Assembly: GCA_934385475.1 (NCBI GenBank)
Contig: CAKRPS010000053.1
Coordinates: 1-13,933, forward strand
Length of the DNA stretch: 13,933 bases
Reading direction: 5' to 3'
Source of the DNA: an uncultured Lachnospiraceae bacterium
GTDB taxonomy: Bacteria; Bacillota; Clostridia; Lachnospirales; Lachnospiraceae
A program made the position numbers and the translations under genes. Positions 13,879 through 13,933 of the stretch are shown one piece after another. The notes under the pieces were generated by a model that did not search any database, was not told the origin of the DNA, and saw only the letters and a program-made list of their open reading frames with translations. Every line of letters starts with the position of its first letter. Within the stretch, counting starts at the first letter, position 1.

Positions 13879-13933
13879 ATGATAACAATGGAAAGTCTCA
13901 TTGCAGTGATAAGTCTTGTACTTACCGCCTTTG
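13879..13933 (+). CDS. Putative type I toxin peptide, second copy (partial at window end)
   Basis: The first 18 codons, from MITMESLIAV to LTAF, are identical to the peptide at 13074-13169, with the same AGAGGG ribosome site and leader. The gene runs off the window edge, so its stop, terminator and antisense RNA cannot be checked. If complete, the cell carries at least two identical toxin genes 805 bp apart, each probably able to be silenced by either antitoxin copy. Confidence 0.72.
   Translation, partial: MITMESLIAVISLVLTAF

Larger units (their letters stand above)
13315..13933. repeat. Tandem repeat unit 2, cut by the window end
   Basis: Second copy of the 805-bp unit, of which 619 bp are visible. 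It differs from unit 1 at 11 positions before 13463 and matches it exactly after that to the last base of the window. It contains the second deacetylase remnant, the possible short minus-strand transcript, the toxin promoter (13719-13748), the leader with the left inverted-repeat arm (13757-13788), and the first 18 codons of the peptide. Whether a third unit or an intact deacetylase gene follows cannot be seen. Confidence 0.95.

Noticed and set aside
12510..13933. CRISPR or short-repeat array
   Set aside because: There are only two long units of 805 bp with coding and RNA elements; no short regular repeats with unique spacers.

Overview
The window looks like chromosomal DNA from a low-to-mid GC Clostridia member, most likely a gut Lachnospiraceae species. 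This rests on the protein character (Hsp33, glutamine-dependent NAD synthetase, a membrane-anchored GH20 hexosaminidase, an FMN_bind-like single-pass protein), strong AGGAGG-type ribosome binding sites and U-tailed terminators. Genus cannot be fixed from the sequence alone.

Layout. At the left, a small membrane-anchored protein (150-608, +) ends in a clear terminator. Then nine genes lie head to tail on the minus strand between about 11.34 kb and 0.67 kb. In transcription order they are: membrane acyltransferase 3, a small membrane protein (ATGA overlap), family 2 glycosyltransferase, histidinol-phosphate aminotransferase, small multidrug export-like membrane protein, GH20 beta-hexosaminidase, SAM methyltransferase, Hsp33 (hslO) and NAD synthetase (nadE). 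Spacing is tight (4-bp overlap to about 81 bp) and I see no strong terminator inside the run, so it could be one or a few operons. Functions are mixed: surface glycan/acyl modification at the promoter-proximal end, housekeeping redox and cofactor functions at the distal end. A divergent promoter region near 11.34-11.42 kb separates this run from a plus-strand lipoprotein with beta-propeller-like sequence (11420-12493).

The unusual part is 12510 to the window end. It is a tandem direct repeat with an exact period of 805 bp. Each unit has (i) an orphan 3' end of a polysaccharide deacetylase gene (81 codons, minus strand), cut off at the same base, and (ii) an AT-rich 556-bp insert. The insert carries what looks like a complete type I toxin-antitoxin locus: a 31-residue holin-like hydrophobic peptide with its own promoter and long structured leader, a bidirectional terminator over its stop codon, and a convergent antisense RNA driven by a consensus promoter (TTGACA, 16 bp, TATAAT). 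The predicted toxin and antitoxin RNAs start with nearly the same 27-32 nt sequence, placed as an inverted repeat in the DNA. The two deacetylase ends differ at 11 bases in 124 bp, only one of them changing an amino acid, and are then identical for at least 471 bp. That mosaic argues against simple recent duplication. It fits repeated capture or integration of a small element at the 3' end of a deacetylase gene, with a 3' end supplied by a different allele. The intact deacetylase, if it exists, would lie right of the window; the second unit is cut by the window edge.
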